Shown here in pieces: positions 1 to 9,806 of a DNA stretch of 64,000 nt. Source of the DNA: Malonomonas rubra DSM 5091. Lineage in GTDB: Bacteria > Desulfobacterota > Desulfuromonadia > Desulfuromonadales > Geopsychrobacteraceae. How positions within the stretch are numbered: position 1 is the first letter of the stretch; each line of letters begins with the position of its first letter. Location of the stretch: positions 55,495 through 119,494 of the forward strand of contig NZ_FQZT01000011.1 of the NCBI RefSeq assembly GCF_900142125.1, in the 5' to 3' direction. Below the pieces are notes generated by a model. That model saw only the letters and a list, made by a program, of their open reading frames with translations, made no database searches and was not told where the DNA came from. The position numbers were made by a program, and so were the translations under genes.

Positions 1-1
1 C

Positions 2-346
2 GGAGTTATTGTCTCTCTCGACTCTCCAGGCACTGACGCGCTCGGTCGATCTGGCCATGGCGGACACATCGACACACACTTCTGGGAAAGATTTGGTGGC
101 GCAATCATGTTGAGCGTCATTGACGATCTGGGGAGTTATGCCTCCGCAAAAGCCGCTGACGGTGACACACCCATTACTGTCGGCAGTACCAGCGGAACAG
201 CCCAGGAAGCAGCAGCAATAGCTCTCGAAAACTCGATCAATATTCCTCCCACTCTCTATAAGAACCAAGGCGAACACATCAGCATCTTTGTTGCCCGCGA
301 TCTTGATTTTAGCCCGGTCTACGACCTAGCTATGTATGAGGAATAA
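2..346 (+). CDS. virB10: VirB10/TrbI-type T4SS protein, C-terminal fragment
   Basis: The reading frame is open from base 2, so the window cuts the gene. The visible 114 residues carry VirB10 C-terminal features: LDSPGTDALGRSG, then GHIDTHFWERFGGA, and near the end NQGEHISIFVARDLDF. In the family this is the periplasmic/outer-membrane-cap domain of the protein that spans the conjugative type IV secretion channel. The stop lies 2 bases before the virB11 ATG, so the two genes are transcribed together. The N-terminal membrane helix and proline-rich linker lie outside the window. The ATG at 107 is internal to the domain and not the true start. Confidence 0.9.
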   Translation, partial: GVIVSLDSPGTDALGRSGHGGHIDTHFWERFGGAIMLSVIDDLGSYASAKAADGDTPITVGSTSGTAQEAAAIALENSINIPPTLYKNQGEHISIFVARDLDFSPVYDLAMYEE

Positions 347-348
347 TC

Positions 349-1368
349 ATGACTCCAAGTAAAGCAGCGCCACTCCTTGAATATTTAAAACCGCTGCGCT
401 CATACCTGGACGATCCGAACGTTACAGAAGTTTGTATCAACTCTCCTGGCCAGATCCTGACCGAAGGCCGGGAGGGGTGGAATTTCCATGAAGCTCCGGG
501 CATGACCTTTGAGCGCTGTACTCAGCTCGCCAAGCTGATTGCAACCTTCTCACAGCAAAGCATCGACCAGCAAAACCCGATTATCTCTGCGACACTGCCT
601 CAAGGTGAGCGGGTGCAGGTTGTTATCCCCCCTGCCGTCAGACCCGGTACGGTTAGCTTGACGATCCGGCGACCGGCCAACGTCATTATGACTCTCGATG
701 ATTACGAGAAAGCCGGTGCTTTTGAGAACGTCAAAGATACAACCTCAGACATCATGGAGCATGAAGAAACTCTCCTAGAGCTAAAAAAGCAACGCCGCTT
801 TAAAGAATTTCTGGGACTGGCCGTTAAAGAAAAGCAGAACATCATCGTGTCCGGCTCTACCGGTTCCGGTAAAACTACGCTTATGCGTTCCCTCCTCGGC
901 TTGGTGCCAACTGATGAGCGCCTCTTGAGTATCGAGAATGTGGACGAACTGAAACTCCACGAATCACACCCGAACAGCGTATCTCTCTTTTACAGCGCGG
1001 GCGGTCAAGGTGTCGCTAACGTCACTCAGCAACATTTGATCGAAAGCGCCCTGCGTATGAAACCGGACAGGGTTTTTCTGGCCGAGCTGATCCGGGGCGA
1101 TGAGGCCTTTTATTACCTGCGCAACGTCAATAGCGGCCATCCTGGTTCTATTACCTCGATGCACGCTAACAATGCACGACTTGCTATCGAGCAGCTTGTG
1201 TTGTTCCTGAAAGAATCCGCCAGCGGTTCAACCATGAGCCGTGAAGATATTAAGCAGCTTATTTTCATGTGCGTTGACGTGATTGTTCAGATCAAAAAAA
1301 TCGGTCGCAAACGCATTGTCACAGAGATCTATTATGACCCTCTCTTTAAACGACAACTCATGGCTTAA
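349..1368 (+). CDS. virB11: VirB11-family T4SS ATPase
   Basis: Hexameric cytoplasmic traffic ATPase of the conjugation machine, energising pilus assembly and substrate transfer. The 339-aa length is normal for the family. The N-terminal half matches the VirB11 N-domain (LTEGREGW, LPQGERVQVVIPP). The Walker A motif GSTGSGKTT starts near residue 169, followed by a Walker-B/Asp-box region (LLSIENVDEL), MKPDRVFLAELIRGDEA and the GHPGSITSMHAN His box. It follows virB10 by 2 bases and its last 35 bases overlap the preferred start of virD4, as expected for a tight VirB operon. Confidence 0.95.
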   Translation: MTPSKAAPLLEYLKPLRSYLDDPNVTEVCINSPGQILTEGREGWNFHEAPGMTFERCTQLAKLIATFSQQSIDQQNPIISATLPQGERVQVVIPPAVRPGTVSLTIRRPANVIMTLDDYEKAGAFENVKDTTSDIMEHEETLLELKKQRRFKEFLGLAVKEKQNIIVSGSTGSGKTTLMRSLLGLVPTDERLLSIENVDELKLHESHPNSVSLFYSAGGQGVANVTQQHLIESALRMKPDRVFLAELIRGDEAFYYLRNVNSGHPGSITSMHANNARLAIEQLVLFLKESASGSTMSREDIKQLIFMCVDVIVQIKKIGRKRIVTEIYYDPLFKRQLMA

Positions 1369-3208
1369 ACCGCTGCTGTTTGTAGTGGTTACCCTGGTCT
1401 GTGCTGTTCTATGGGTCTACCTGACCGGCGGATTTTTTCTTGCGGTTACAGGCGGGGAATTCAAAGACGCCGACCTTATGACCGCTTACAGCTACTGGTA
1501 TCACTACGCCCAGGACGAAAAAATAAGGTCATGGCTTAGCCTGTCCGCCATTTTTTCCGCGTTAGTTGCAGCGCTGCCTTTAGCGCTCCTGATCATCCCT
1601 AAACGCCGCTCTCTTTACGGCGAGGCTCGCTTTGCTACAGAGTCGGAAATCAGAAAGGCAAAGCTCAAGGCAGAGAAAGGGATTATCGTTGGCAAGAACA
1701 AAGGTCGCTATTTGATCTTTGGCGGTGAAGAGCATGTATTGATGGCCGCACCGACCCGCTCCGGCAAGGGTGTCGGTATGGCTATTCCAAACCTACTTAA
1801 CTGGGCCGATAGTGTTGTCGCTCTCGATACCAAGCAAGAGCTTTGGGATATAACCTCTGGTTTCAGATCCAAGCACGGCCAGGACTGTTTTTTGTTTAAT
1901 CCGGAGGCCCGCGATTACCGCTCTCATCGCTGGAACCCTCTGCACTATATTTCCGACAATCCGCACTTTCGCATTACCGATATTCAGGCGATCGCCAACA
2001 TGATCTTCCCGGAGAACGACCGGGAAGCCCCGATCTGGCAAGCCTCGGCCCGCTCGTTCTTTCTCGGTATTGTTCTCTACTTGCTCGAAACAGAAGGTTT
2101 GCCGGTGTCGTTGGGTGAGGTTTTACGTCAAGCGACTTCCGGTGATGATCTGCACTTCTCAACCATCATCACAGAACGAAACGAACAAGGACAGCCCCTG
2201 TCCGGTGAATGCGTTGCCGCTTTGAGCGACTACCTTAACACCAGCGATTCAACCCGCTCTTCAATCCGCAAAACCTTCACCAGCTCCCTGGAGCTTTGGT
2301 TTAACCCGATAATCGATGCCGCGACGTCTGAGAACGATTTTGACCTACGCGATCTGCGAAAAAAGCGGCAAACAATCTATCTCGGCGTTGCTCCTGGTGC
2401 ACTTGATCGGCTTGGCCCGCTGCTGAATCTTTTCTTTCAGCAGACAATCGAACTGAACACCCGCCAACTCCCGGAACAAAACCCGGAGCTAAAGCATCAA
2501 GTCTTGCTACTTATGGACGAATTTGCCGCCCTCGGACGGATAAATATATTGATGCGTGGCCTGTCCTTCATTGCCGGTTATGGGCTTCGCCTGCTGCCGA
2601 TCATCCAGTCCCCTGCACAGATTCGCGAGATATACGGTGTCGATGCCGCCGAGAGCTTCATGGACAATCACGCCCTGCGCGTGATCTTTGCGCCAAAGGG
2701 CAATAAGGACGCTAAGGATATTTCCGAAACGCTCGGTGACACGACAGTTAAAGGGCGCACTCGCTCCCGCAACTTTGGTGGACGCGACAGTAAAAGCATC
2801 AGTGAATCCGATCAGCGCCGCGCCCTGCTTTTACCGCAAGAGCTGCGAGGACTGGGCCAGGACAACCAAATCATTATCGCCGAGAACTGCCCACCGATCC
2901 TCTGCCGGAAGATCCGTTATTACAAAGAAAAGACCTTTACACACCGGCTGCTCAATCCTCCAGATATTGGCAAACTTGAAATCAGAAAGAGGGACTTCCC
3001 TGGGTTTTCTATGCTAGGCAACAGCCCTGAACCAATGACCGTAGAGCGCGCGATCAAGGCAGAAGATATCGCTGAGATTGACCAGCTTGATATCGAAGAC
3101 TTCTCCTGTGATTTTTCATCTGTGGAAGTCCCTACAGGGGAAATTTCCGATCAACAAATGACGAAAATCGTTGATCGCTTTTTTAACGAAATAGAAGCCA
3201 GTGTTTAA
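1334..3208 (+). CDS. virD4: VirD4/TraG-type coupling protein (T4CP)
   Basis: Inner-membrane ATPase that brings the relaxosome to the type IV secretion channel. The ATG at 1334 (MTLSLNDNSW) puts two N-terminal membrane segments at about residues 11-35 and 63-85, as usual for VirD4; the upstream in-frame start at 1283 lies inside virB11. Walker A is APTRSGKGVG near residue 139 and Walker B LLLMDEFAALGR near 391. The length is 624 aa. After the last codon there are only 2 bases before a palindromic operator-like site. Together with virB10/B11 and the relaxase at 12.6-13.6 kb, it supports a self-transmissible element. Confidence 0.95.
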   Translation: MTLSLNDNSWLKPLLFVVVTLVCAVLWVYLTGGFFLAVTGGEFKDADLMTAYSYWYHYAQDEKIRSWLSLSAIFSALVAALPLALLIIPKRRSLYGEARFATESEIRKAKLKAEKGIIVGKNKGRYLIFGGEEHVLMAAPTRSGKGVGMAIPNLLNWADSVVALDTKQELWDITSGFRSKHGQDCFLFNPEARDYRSHRWNPLHYISDNPHFRITDIQAIANMIFPENDREAPIWQASARSFFLGIVLYLLETEGLPVSLGEVLRQATSGDDLHFSTIITERNEQGQPLSGECVAALSDYLNTSDSTRSSIRKTFTSSLELWFNPIIDAATSENDFDLRDLRKKRQTIYLGVAPGALDRLGPLLNLFFQQTIELNTRQLPEQNPELKHQVLLLMDEFAALGRINILMRGLSFIAGYGLRLLPIIQSPAQIREIYGVDAAESFMDNHALRVIFAPKGNKDAKDISETLGDTTVKGRTRSRNFGGRDSKSISESDQRRALLLPQELRGLGQDNQIIIAENCPPILCRKIRYYKEKTFTHRLLNPPDIGKLEIRKRDFPGFSMLGNSPEPMTVERAIKAEDIAEIDQLDIEDFSCDFSSVEVPTGEISDQQMTKIVDRFFNEIEASV

Positions 3209-3210
3209 AG

Positions 3211-3228
3211 ATTTCGTACGTACGAAAT
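3211..3228. promoter_or_regulatory. Palindrome ATTTCGTACGTACGAAAT (operator-like, copy 1 of 4)
   Basis: A perfect 18-bp palindrome lies between the virD4 stop and the trbM-like gene, 24 bases before that ATG. Related sites occur at 14213-14236, 16438-16453 and 21610-21625, always between genes. The position suggests an operator for the trbM-like/LPD7 genes or a ParB/KorB-type binding site. The binding protein is not known. Confidence 0.6.
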
Positions 3229-3252
3229 TTCTTTCACTCTAAAGGAGGCAAA

Positions 3253-3588
3253 ATGTCGAAAAAAACGAGAAACATGATCTTACTCATTTGCGCTGTGGTG
3301 GGTTTTGGGGCTTTTGCCACAAGCAACCTCACTTATGCGAGCTCCGCTGACGATGCTTGTGCGTCTGAACTTTGCCTTTCGGACTATGAGACTGCGACTG
3401 AACACGCTCAGACCTGCAATGAACCAATAAACAACTATTTTAAGATCAAGAAAAAAAAGCATGGAGACTTTAGTGCATCGAGAACCTATAGAGAGCGCAG
3501 AAAATACCTCTACAAATGTCGGAGCGGCAACAGGCAAGTAAAAGAAGAAATCATGGCTCGGTATGGTTATCTTCCAAGCAAGCCCTAA
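3253..3588 (+). CDS. TrbM/KikA-like conjugation protein (small, exported)
   Basis: The 111-aa protein has a clear signal peptide (hydrophobic residues 8-24, likely cleavage after TYA). The mature part has spaced cysteines (DDACASELCLS, AQTCNEPINNYFKIKKKK, YLYKCRSGN) and ends in MARYGYLPSKP. This pattern of a CLS motif, a Cys before YF(K/S)I, a later Cys and a terminal YG resembles TrbM/KikA/MpfK periplasmic conjugation proteins. A strong AAAGGAGG lies 5 bases before the ATG. It sits in the transfer operon downstream of virD4. The family assignment rests on the Cys pattern and context only. Confidence 0.6.
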   Translation: MSKKTRNMILLICAVVGFGAFATSNLTYASSADDACASELCLSDYETATEHAQTCNEPINNYFKIKKKKHGDFSASRTYRERRKYLYKCRSGNRQVKEEIMARYGYLPSKP

Positions 3589-3617
3589 ATTCTCTGGTCA
3601 CTAAAAGCGAGAAAATC

Positions 3618-4643
3618 ATGTCAGAAGAGACGCGTCCGCCGCTTGAGTATTTCCATTGGGATAGCCCAGAGTATTACCGCTGGTATGAGTATGGCGGAAA
3701 GCCTCGGAAAACTCCCCTAGATCAAGAGCAGCTATCAGCCTTTCTGCAAAAGGAAAGAGGATATTCTGCGACCGATGCCAAACGAGCGGCGGAGCTATCA
3801 GGCGCACAACCTAAAGAGAAGGAACAAAACTCTGTAGAGGCTGTGCGCCATCTGAACAAAGAGAAAATTGCTCCTGCAGCAAAGCAGAAAAATTCCGGCA
3901 AAAATACTGCCGACCTGGAAACCGGGGCGCAACAGGTCGAGACCCAAGAGGCTGTCCCGGAGAGTTACCGAAAAAGTACGGACCTACCAGCCTCAATCCA
4001 GAAGCACTACCTGCAGGTGGGGGACAAGTTCTTCTATGACAAGCACCCCGACCAGTTAGCATTTCGGGATAAGGGGCATAAGCTCCTAACGAAATCGAGC
4101 GGGGCAATGATCGCCGCTTCTTTGATCCAGATCGCAAAAGCGAGAGGCTGGACGGAAATAAAAGTTCGTGGTTCTGATGATTTCCGCCGTAATATTTGGC
4201 TAAAGGCAAGCGAGCAGGGCCTAGAAGTCAAAGGGTATGAGCCGAAAGGATCTGATCTTGCGGTATTGGCAAAGCGGTTAAAGCCGATCGACCATACCGA
4301 ACTAAAAGAAAAAGAGGCGTTGCCGGTTAAACAACCCGGCATAGAGAAAGAACAGCCGGTTGGCCATCCTGAACGATCAACCAAAGCAAAGGCTATAAGA
4401 GATTCACGGCCGGAGAAATTGGTCAAAGACTACCCGGACTTAAAAAACGAAGCCGCGACAGTCAAGATCGCTGAGAAAATCGCCGAGCGGTTCCCGAAAA
4501 AAGCCGATCAGAAGCGCTTTATGAGCCAAGTGAAAAATCGGGTCGCGGATAGGGTTGAGAAGGGCCAGCAAAGCCCGCAGATCAAAGTCCGCGAGGTTCG
4601 GCAGATGCAAAAAGCCCAAGTCTCCCAGATACAAAAACGCTGA
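3618..4643 (+). CDS. LPD7-domain protein of conjugative elements
   Basis: The central part (about residues 125-220) reads KYFL/KFFYDKHPDQLAFRDKG ... SGAMIAASLIQIAKARGW ... RRNIWLKASEQGLEVKGYEP. This matches the large polyvalent protein-associated domain 7 often fused to or encoded beside relaxases. The N-terminus is acidic/aromatic and the C-terminus is lysine-rich with predicted coiled coil. The ATG at 3618 (MSEETRPPL) is chosen because the longer frame from 3516 overlaps the trbM-like gene. Its role is probably at the relaxosome or with transferred DNA, but it is not defined. It is the last gene of the rightward transfer operon. Confidence 0.7.
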   Translation: MSEETRPPLEYFHWDSPEYYRWYEYGGKPRKTPLDQEQLSAFLQKERGYSATDAKRAAELSGAQPKEKEQNSVEAVRHLNKEKIAPAAKQKNSGKNTADLETGAQQVETQEAVPESYRKSTDLPASIQKHYLQVGDKFFYDKHPDQLAFRDKGHKLLTKSSGAMIAASLIQIAKARGWTEIKVRGSDDFRRNIWLKASEQGLEVKGYEPKGSDLAVLAKRLKPIDHTELKEKEALPVKQPGIEKEQPVGHPERSTKAKAIRDSRPEKLVKDYPDLKNEAATVKIAEKIAERFPKKADQKRFMSQVKNRVADRVEKGQQSPQIKVREVRQMQKAQVSQIQKR

Positions 4644-4977
4644 ATGTGAAGCGCTAAGTTGTAGTAGCTCAAACTTGATCTGACAGTCAGGGTCAGATTA
4701 GCTCCTGTCTCATCAGTTCAAGGAACATATGAGATCCTTTTTGAAGCAACTTATGCGAAGCGCGGATCAGCGAGAACGGGGGCGCTGATGAAGTGTTGAA
4801 AACTCCATACTTTTGAAACAAACTCTTTTCTGGAATTTAGCATTTTCATACGGGCTATTTATGCACCTCCTGAAATCTCTGCTATTATTTGACATGTTTA
4901 ATCGTCTATCATCCAGGCAGTTTAAAGCATTCTTTTTCTGAGATGATCAGTTAACCCGATTGTGCGAGCAAAACTCC
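4644..4977. other. Gene-free spacer with an inverted repeat
   Basis: No convincing ORF. Near 4678-4700 the arms ATCTGAC and GTCAGAT are separated by 7 bases and could form a hairpin behind the LPD7 gene; no U-run follows. An AT-rich stretch at 4850-4925 precedes the kinase and probably holds its promoter (TTGACA is visible near 4890), but I see no well-spaced -10 element. Confidence 0.4.
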
Positions 4978-7398
4978 ATGGAATATTCACTCAAAGAACT
5001 TCTAGATATTCCCAAATTACGTGACCTGTTGGATTCACTAGATGAACTCCACAGCATGCCCTCCGCCGTCATCGATATCGATGGCAACATTCTTATAGCG
5101 ACGGCGTGGCAGGATATCTGCGAAAAATTCCATCGCATCAATCCGGAAACAGAAAAAAAGTGCATTGAGAGCGATCGAAGCATCGAGTCCGACCTAAACC
5201 AACAAATGCCTCAAGTTATCTATCGCTGCCCAATGGGGCTCGTCGATGCTGCGATGCCAATCGTCGTGGCAGGGAATCATCTCGGCAACGTTTTTACCGG
5301 ACAGCTCTTCATCGATCCGCCGGAGGAAGCCTATTTCGCCAACCAGGCACGTCAATACGGTTTTGACGTGCCTGAATACCTGGCAGCGATGAAAAAGGTT
5401 CCCTATTTTACTGAAGAAACCCTGCGTAAGAATCTGAATTTTATTCATCGGCTTACGCTGATGCTCGCCGAGGAGGGGCTGCAGAATAAACTGTTAAGAG
5501 AGAGCGAAGATCGCTTTCGAGCGTTACATGACGCATCCTTTGGTGGGGTCATTATTCATGAAAAAGGCCTGATACTCGATTGCAATCAAAGCCTGTCGGA
5601 AATCACAGGTTTTTCCCATGATGAACTTATTGGCATGGACGGGCTTAAGCTGATCGCTCCTGATTCGCTCGATCTGGTATTAAACAATATCAAGAACGGT
5701 TATGCAGAAGCTTATGAAGTTGAAGGTGTTCGCAACGACGGCTCTATCTATCCTCTGGCAATAAGGGGCAAAAATGTGACCTACCAGGGAAGAGAGGTTC
5801 GGGTCATCGAATTTCGCGACATCAGCGAGCAAAAACAGGCCGAGAATGCTCTACAGGAGAGCGAGAAGCGTTTCCGCGAGTTGATCGAGCAATCGCCTAT
5901 TGGCCTTGCCTTGTGTGCCATGGACGGTTCGCTTGTCTCGGTAAATCCTGCCTACGCTAAGATTCTCGGTTACAGCATCGAAGAGACTTTAAGGCTGACC
6001 TATTGGGACATAACGCCGAAAAAATATGCCCCGGATGAACAGCGGCAGTTACGGCAGCTGGAGGCAACCGGACACTACGGCCCCTACGAGAAGGAGTATC
6101 GTCACAAAGATGGACACCTGGTTCCGGTGCGTCTGAACGGCATGATTGTCGTCAGGGACGGTGAAAAGCACATCTGGTCCAGTGTTGAAGATATTACTGT
6201 CTTGAAAAAAGCCGAAGCAGATAAAAATGCACTGATGGAGCAATTACGCCACTCGCAAAAAATGGAGGCTATCGGCACATTGGCCGGAGGCGTTGCTCAC
6301 GATTTCAACAACATTCTTTCTGCAATCCTCGGCTACACGGAACTGACCTTACGTAACCCGAACTGCGACACCAAAAGTAGAAAAAATCTTAAACACATTC
6401 TCTCCGCTGCTGAACGAGCCAGAGAACTGGTCAAGCAGATTCTCATGTATAGTCGTAAAGGCGAGAAAAACCTTGAGCTGGTTGAGCTTCACTCGGTGGT
6501 ACTGGAAGCGATCAGGCTGCTGAGAAAAACCATTCCTACGACAGTTTCCATTCGGCTGGATATAGATCCAGGAACTGGAACAGTGCGGGGCGATTCGACC
6601 CAGATCCATCAGGTAGTCATGAACCTTTGTACCAATGCCTACCATTCTCTGTCGGAGCAAAGCGGCGAAATCGCAATCAAATTGGACCAGGTCGATGTTG
6701 ACGCCGTTACTGCAGCGAAATATCCAAACCTGCGCCAAGGAAGATATGGGCAACTGACTGTTTCAGATAACGGCTCTGGGATGCCCCCAAAGATAATGAC
6801 CCGGATTTTTGACCCGTTCTTTACGACCAAAAAGCAAGGAGAAGGGACGGGTATGGGGCTTGCCGTCACTCATGGTATTGTACAGAGCCACGATGGTGCC
6901 ATCGGTGTAGAGAGCGCCGTGGGAGATGGAACAACCTTCAATGTGTTTTTCCCTCTATCCTCTGAGATTCCAAACGGCAAGAAAACTTCTTACGATGCAT
7001 CGGTTAATCAACCAGGATCAGAGCACATTCTTTTGGTTGACGATGAAGCCATGCTGGTCGATTTGGGAAAAGAGACCCTTGAGTCGTTGGGCTACAGAGT
7101 GACCGCCACAACTTCCGCCAATGAAGCGCTGGAACTTTTTCAAGCCAATCCCGATAACTACGATCTGATCGTTACGGACCAAACGATGCCAGAAATGTCG
7201 GGAGATGTTTTGGCCCAAAAAGCAATGTTGATACGTACCGACCTCCCAGTGCTCATTTGTACCGGCCATAGCGCCGTGTTGAATGCCGAAAAAGCTCAGG
7301 CAATAGGTGTGAAGGCACTACTGATGAAGCCTTTGAATAGTAAAGAGCTAAACAGCGAGATACGAAAAATATTGGAATCGCCAATCGACGGCCAATAG
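4978..7398 (+). CDS. Hybrid sensor histidine kinase (PocR-PAS-PAS-HisKA-HATPase-REC)
   Basis: A soluble hybrid kinase of about 806 aa with no membrane segment. Domains: PocR-type ligand-binding region at about residues 5-165 ([41 protein letters not shown]), two PAS domains (about 175-295 and 300-420), HisKA with H in [16 protein letters not shown] (about 440), HATPase with [10 protein letters not shown] and [10 protein letters not shown], and a C-terminal receiver ([18 protein letters not shown]). PocR domains in other proteins sense small hydrocarbon derivatives or redox changes; the ligand here is unknown. The ATG at 4978 is preferred, with an in-frame TTG at 4960 as the alternative; neither has a strong Shine-Dalgarno. 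It appears monocistronic and ends in a terminator. Confidence 0.9.
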   Translation: MEYSLKELLDIPKLRDLLDSLDELHSMPSAVIDIDGNILIATAWQDICEKFHRINPETEKKCIESDRSIESDLNQQMPQVIYRCPMGLVDAAMPIVVAGNHLGNVFTGQLFIDPPEEAYFANQARQYGFDVPEYLAAMKKVPYFTEETLRKNLNFIHRLTLMLAEEGLQNKLLRESEDRFRALHDASFGGVIIHEKGLILDCNQSLSEITGFSHDELIGMDGLKLIAPDSLDLVLNNIKNGYAEAYEVEGVRNDGSIYPLAIRGKNVTYQGREVRVIEFRDISEQKQAENALQESEKRFRELIEQSPIGLALCAMDGSLVSVNPAYAKILGYSIEETLRLTYWDITPKKYAPDEQRQLRQLEATGHYGPYEKEYRHKDGHLVPVRLNGMIVVRDGEKHIWSSVEDITVLKKAEADKNALMEQLRHSQKMEAIGTLAGGVAHDFNNILSAILGYTELTLRNPNCDTKSRKNLKHILSAAERARELVKQILMYSRKGEKNLELVELHSVVLEAIRLLRKTIPTTVSIRLDIDPGTGTVRGDSTQIHQVVMNLCTNAYHSLSEQSGEIAIKLDQVDVDAVTAAKYPNLRQGRYGQLTVSDNGSGMPPKIMTRIFDPFFTTKKQGEGTGMGLAVTHGIVQSHDGAIGVESAVGDGTTFNVFFPLSSEIPNGKKTSYDASVNQPGSEHILLVDDEAMLVDLGKETLESLGYRVTATTSANEALELFQANPDNYDLIVTDQTMPEMSGDVLAQKAMLIRTDLPVLICTGHSAVLNAEKAQAIGVKALLMKPLNSKELNSEIRKILESPIDGQ

Positions 7399-7462
7399 CG
7401 GGTGTGAGGAGCATCAATCAAAATAGATTCTTCAAAGTCTATTAAATCGTGACTTAACGATT

Positions 7463-7489
7463 AAGCCGTTGGAGCATTTCCAGCGGCTT
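7463..7489 (+). terminator. Hairpin terminator after the PocR kinase
   Basis: AAGCCGTTGGA and TCCAGCGGCTT pair around a short loop 65 bases after the kinase stop, followed by a T-rich stretch (TTTCGTGTTT). This fits a Rho-independent terminator. Confidence 0.65.
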
Positions 7490-7704
7490 TCGTGTTTCAG
7501 CACTCCATAGATTTGAAACGATGAAGCAGTCAGGTCGCATTGGAATACGGAATATCTAAACCCACAAGCTGAGTCAGCCGACTGTTATCCCTGAAGATCA
7601 ATGACACAAATTAAGGGAAACTCCCAGAATTGACCGACTGCAATAATTCCGCTACATTGGCTAGTGTCTTTCACATGTAGGTTTCTGAGAACCAGGGGGA
7701 AACA

Positions 7705-7788
7705 TTGAACAATATTGACAAGCCATCCGCAGTCGCGCAGATGGCTTTTTCATATCCTTTAATATCTCTTTGTTTGGGGGCAGGGTGA
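7705..7788 (+). CDS. Possible 27-aa leader ORF upstream of the membrane protein
   Basis: TTG at 7705 follows AGGGGG by 6 bases. The frame runs 27 codons and ends in TGA overlapping the proposed GTG start at 7785 (GTGA). The codons also cover a hairpin at 7721-7750. The overlap and hairpin suggest a leader that couples translation or transcription to the downstream gene. No homologue is recognised, and it may be chance. Confidence 0.3.
   Translation: MNNIDKPSAVAQMAFSYPLISLCLGAG
7721..7750 (+). terminator. Terminator/attenuator-like hairpin before the membrane gene
   Basis: AGCCATC (7721-7727) pairs with GATGGCT (7740-7746), followed by a T-run. It is a textbook intrinsic terminator shape but lies 35 bases upstream of the next gene, so it may act as an attenuator. 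The upstream spacer 7490-7704 holds no other feature I can identify. Confidence 0.5.
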
Positions 7789-8708
7789 TCGAATTATCGT
7801 CAGCTTATAGAGCTTCCCGTAGAAATACCTCGTTAATATGTGGTGTTGGACTCGCTTGGTCAGCGGCCCAATTCGACATTACAAACACATCAATCGGCAT
7901 TTTGGAGAACGTAAACCTAGAAGGGGCGTCACTTCAGGTTGTTTTCTCAATATTGTGCGTTTATTCAATGACGAGATGTACAATTGAGTACATGATGCAG
8001 AATAATGATGTCAGACGATGGAATTTGGCAAATCTAGACTACATAATTACTCTCTACATAGCCCGCTTAACAATTTTTGTTTTGGCGGCATCATTTGTCA
8101 GCAGATCGAGTAAGTTAGTTCTGTTTTTGACAGGTAGTTTTGTTGGGCTGATTATTGGATATTTTATAATTTCAGTGCTGTTGATGTTCGTAATTTTGAT
8201 TATTAGATTCGCCCTAATGTCCCTCACTGGAAAAAGGTCCACCGGTTCTCCCGTTCCGATTATTTGGAGTTCCGAGGCTTGGGGGTTTCTTATTGCTGGC
8301 CTTTTATATATTGCTTTTTTTACCTTGTCAGGCTTCTCAGTTATTAACCCTCTTGGTTTTGCTGGGCCAGAATTTTCCCAAATCGGCCAACTACCGTTGG
8401 CGTTCTTTGCAGTCATTTGTTTATTGATCGTTATAAGCTTCTTTTTGGATCTGCGTTTTTTGAGGATGGTTTTTGCTTATGTGCCTTTTACCATTGAAGA
8501 CAGCTACACAGATGCAGAAGGGATTACCCATTATGAGGTTGGGCCAAATCCAGATCATCCTGATTATGAGAAAAGGATGAAAGAAGGAGAAGTTGAACAG
8601 GCGAGACTTAATAAATGGAAGGAAAAATTAGAAGACAATCAAGGGGAAAATGAAGGACAACCTGAAAGAGATAAAGAAAAGGACAAATCTTCCAAATCAC
8701 CCCTTTAA
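7785..8708 (+). CDS. Hypothetical polytopic membrane protein
   Basis: About 307 aa with five or six hydrophobic segments (around residues 12-30, 40-65, 80-100, 108-145, 165-190 and 205-230) and a highly charged C-terminal tail rich in E, K, D and Q, probably cytoplasmic. GTG at 7785 is preferred because GGGGGCAGG precedes it; TTG at 7770 is the alternative. No family is recognised. Base composition is visibly more AT-rich than the neighbouring transfer genes, suggesting separate acquisition. An IS3 element begins 33 bases after the stop. Confidence 0.65.
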   Translation: MIELSSAYRASRRNTSLICGVGLAWSAAQFDITNTSIGILENVNLEGASLQVVFSILCVYSMTRCTIEYMMQNNDVRRWNLANLDYIITLYIARLTIFVLAASFVSRSSKLVLFLTGSFVGLIIGYFIISVLLMFVILIIRFALMSLTGKRSTGSPVPIIWSSEAWGFLIAGLLYIAFFTLSGFSVINPLGFAGPEFSQIGQLPLAFFAVICLLIVISFFLDLRFLRMVFAYVPFTIEDSYTDAEGITHYEVGPNPDHPDYEKRMKEGEVEQARLNKWKEKLEDNQGENEGQPERDKEKDKSSKSPL

Positions 8709-8769
8709 AAACGCAAAAACCCCCACGAGCAAACCGGCGGGTGTCAAGGTAGTTGTCGCCTCGATCTTT

Positions 8770-9786
8770 TCAAGCAGCTTCTGATTTCAGGCCCTCTTCG
8801 GAGGGCCGTTTTCGTTCAGGATTTAGTCGAACGATTTCTATTGGTGTCCAGTTGCGGGTATGCCTTGCCCAGCGCTCTGGATTCTTTTCCCGCGCCTGCT
8901 CATAAACGTTCTTACGGTTCTTCAGCTTTGCAGTGTCTTGCCCATAATGCCGATCATCCGGTGTTACGAAGCGGATCTCGCTGTGTAGGTGCTCGGTATT
9001 GTACCAGTGAACAAAGGCATCAACCCATTTCTGGGCATCCTGCTCTGTAGCAAACGGCCGAGAGGGATACTCTGGTCGATATTTCAAGGTTCTGAACAGC
9101 GACTCGGAGAACGGATTATCGTTGCTGACTCCAGGCCGACTGAATGATGGAACCACGCCGAGTCGCTGGAGTGTTGCGAGCATCGTTGAACCCTTCATTG
9201 GACTCCCATTGTCGGAGTGCAGGGTTAAACTTTTCGGATCAACACCGTGCCGGTGGAATGCTTCAACAAAAAGTAGAGCACTGTTCTGGCCAGACTCTTT
9301 GGGGAACACAGTTGCCGCAATAATCTTGCGGCTCCAGACATCCAGGATCAGATAGAGATAAAAGAACTGACCTCTGATTGAGGAGCGCAAATAAGTAATA
9401 TCCCAGGACCACACCTGACACGGCCCAGTTGCCGTTTTCTCTTTTGGACGTCGGTGTGTGGCCGGGCGACTCCGTTGCCGGTGAGTGAGCTGATTCGTCG
9501 CCCTCAAGATCCGGTAAAAGGTCGATTCCGAAGCGATATATTGGCCTTGATCAGCCAAACGGGGAACAATCTGCTTAGGGGACATCTCCCGATACACCGG
9601 AGAGTTTGCCACTGACAGGACCAGTTGCCGTTCTTCGGGGCTCAGCTTGTTTGCTGGTACGGTCAACGGGCCATGCCGCCCGTCATCCTTCTGCAAACGC
9701 CAGCGCTGAATGGTCCGAGCCGTCAGCCCCAGAATCCGGGCAGCAGGGTTCAGTCTGGAGCCCTGAGCAACAGCATCATCGATCAA
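8770..9786 (-). CDS. IS3-family transposase OrfB (DDE integrase core)
   Basis: Carries an HTH-like start (ILGLTARTIQRW), an HTH_21-like segment and an rve core: D in WDITYLRSS, D in LHSDNGSPM, E near NPFSESLFRTLKY. In IS3 elements OrfB is made mainly as an OrfAB fusion. Here the frame continues upstream of the ATG at 9786, through RQRVLELID, to an A9 run inside orfA, so the ATG-initiated product is probably not the main one. The catalytic core appears intact and the element could be active. Confidence 0.9.
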   Translation of the reverse strand: MIDDAVAQGSRLNPAARILGLTARTIQRWRLQKDDGRHGPLTVPANKLSPEERQLVLSVANSPVYREMSPKQIVPRLADQGQYIASESTFYRILRATNQLTHRQRSRPATHRRPKEKTATGPCQVWSWDITYLRSSIRGQFFYLYLILDVWSRKIIAATVFPKESGQNSALLFVEAFHRHGVDPKSLTLHSDNGSPMKGSTMLATLQRLGVVPSFSRPGVSNDNPFSESLFRTLKYRPEYPSRPFATEQDAQKWVDAFVHWYNTEHLHSEIRFVTPDDRHYGQDTAKLKNRKNVYEQAREKNPERWARHTRNWTPIEIVRLNPERKRPSEEGLKSEAA

Positions 9787-9806
9787 TTCAAGAACCCGTT
9801 GTCGCT

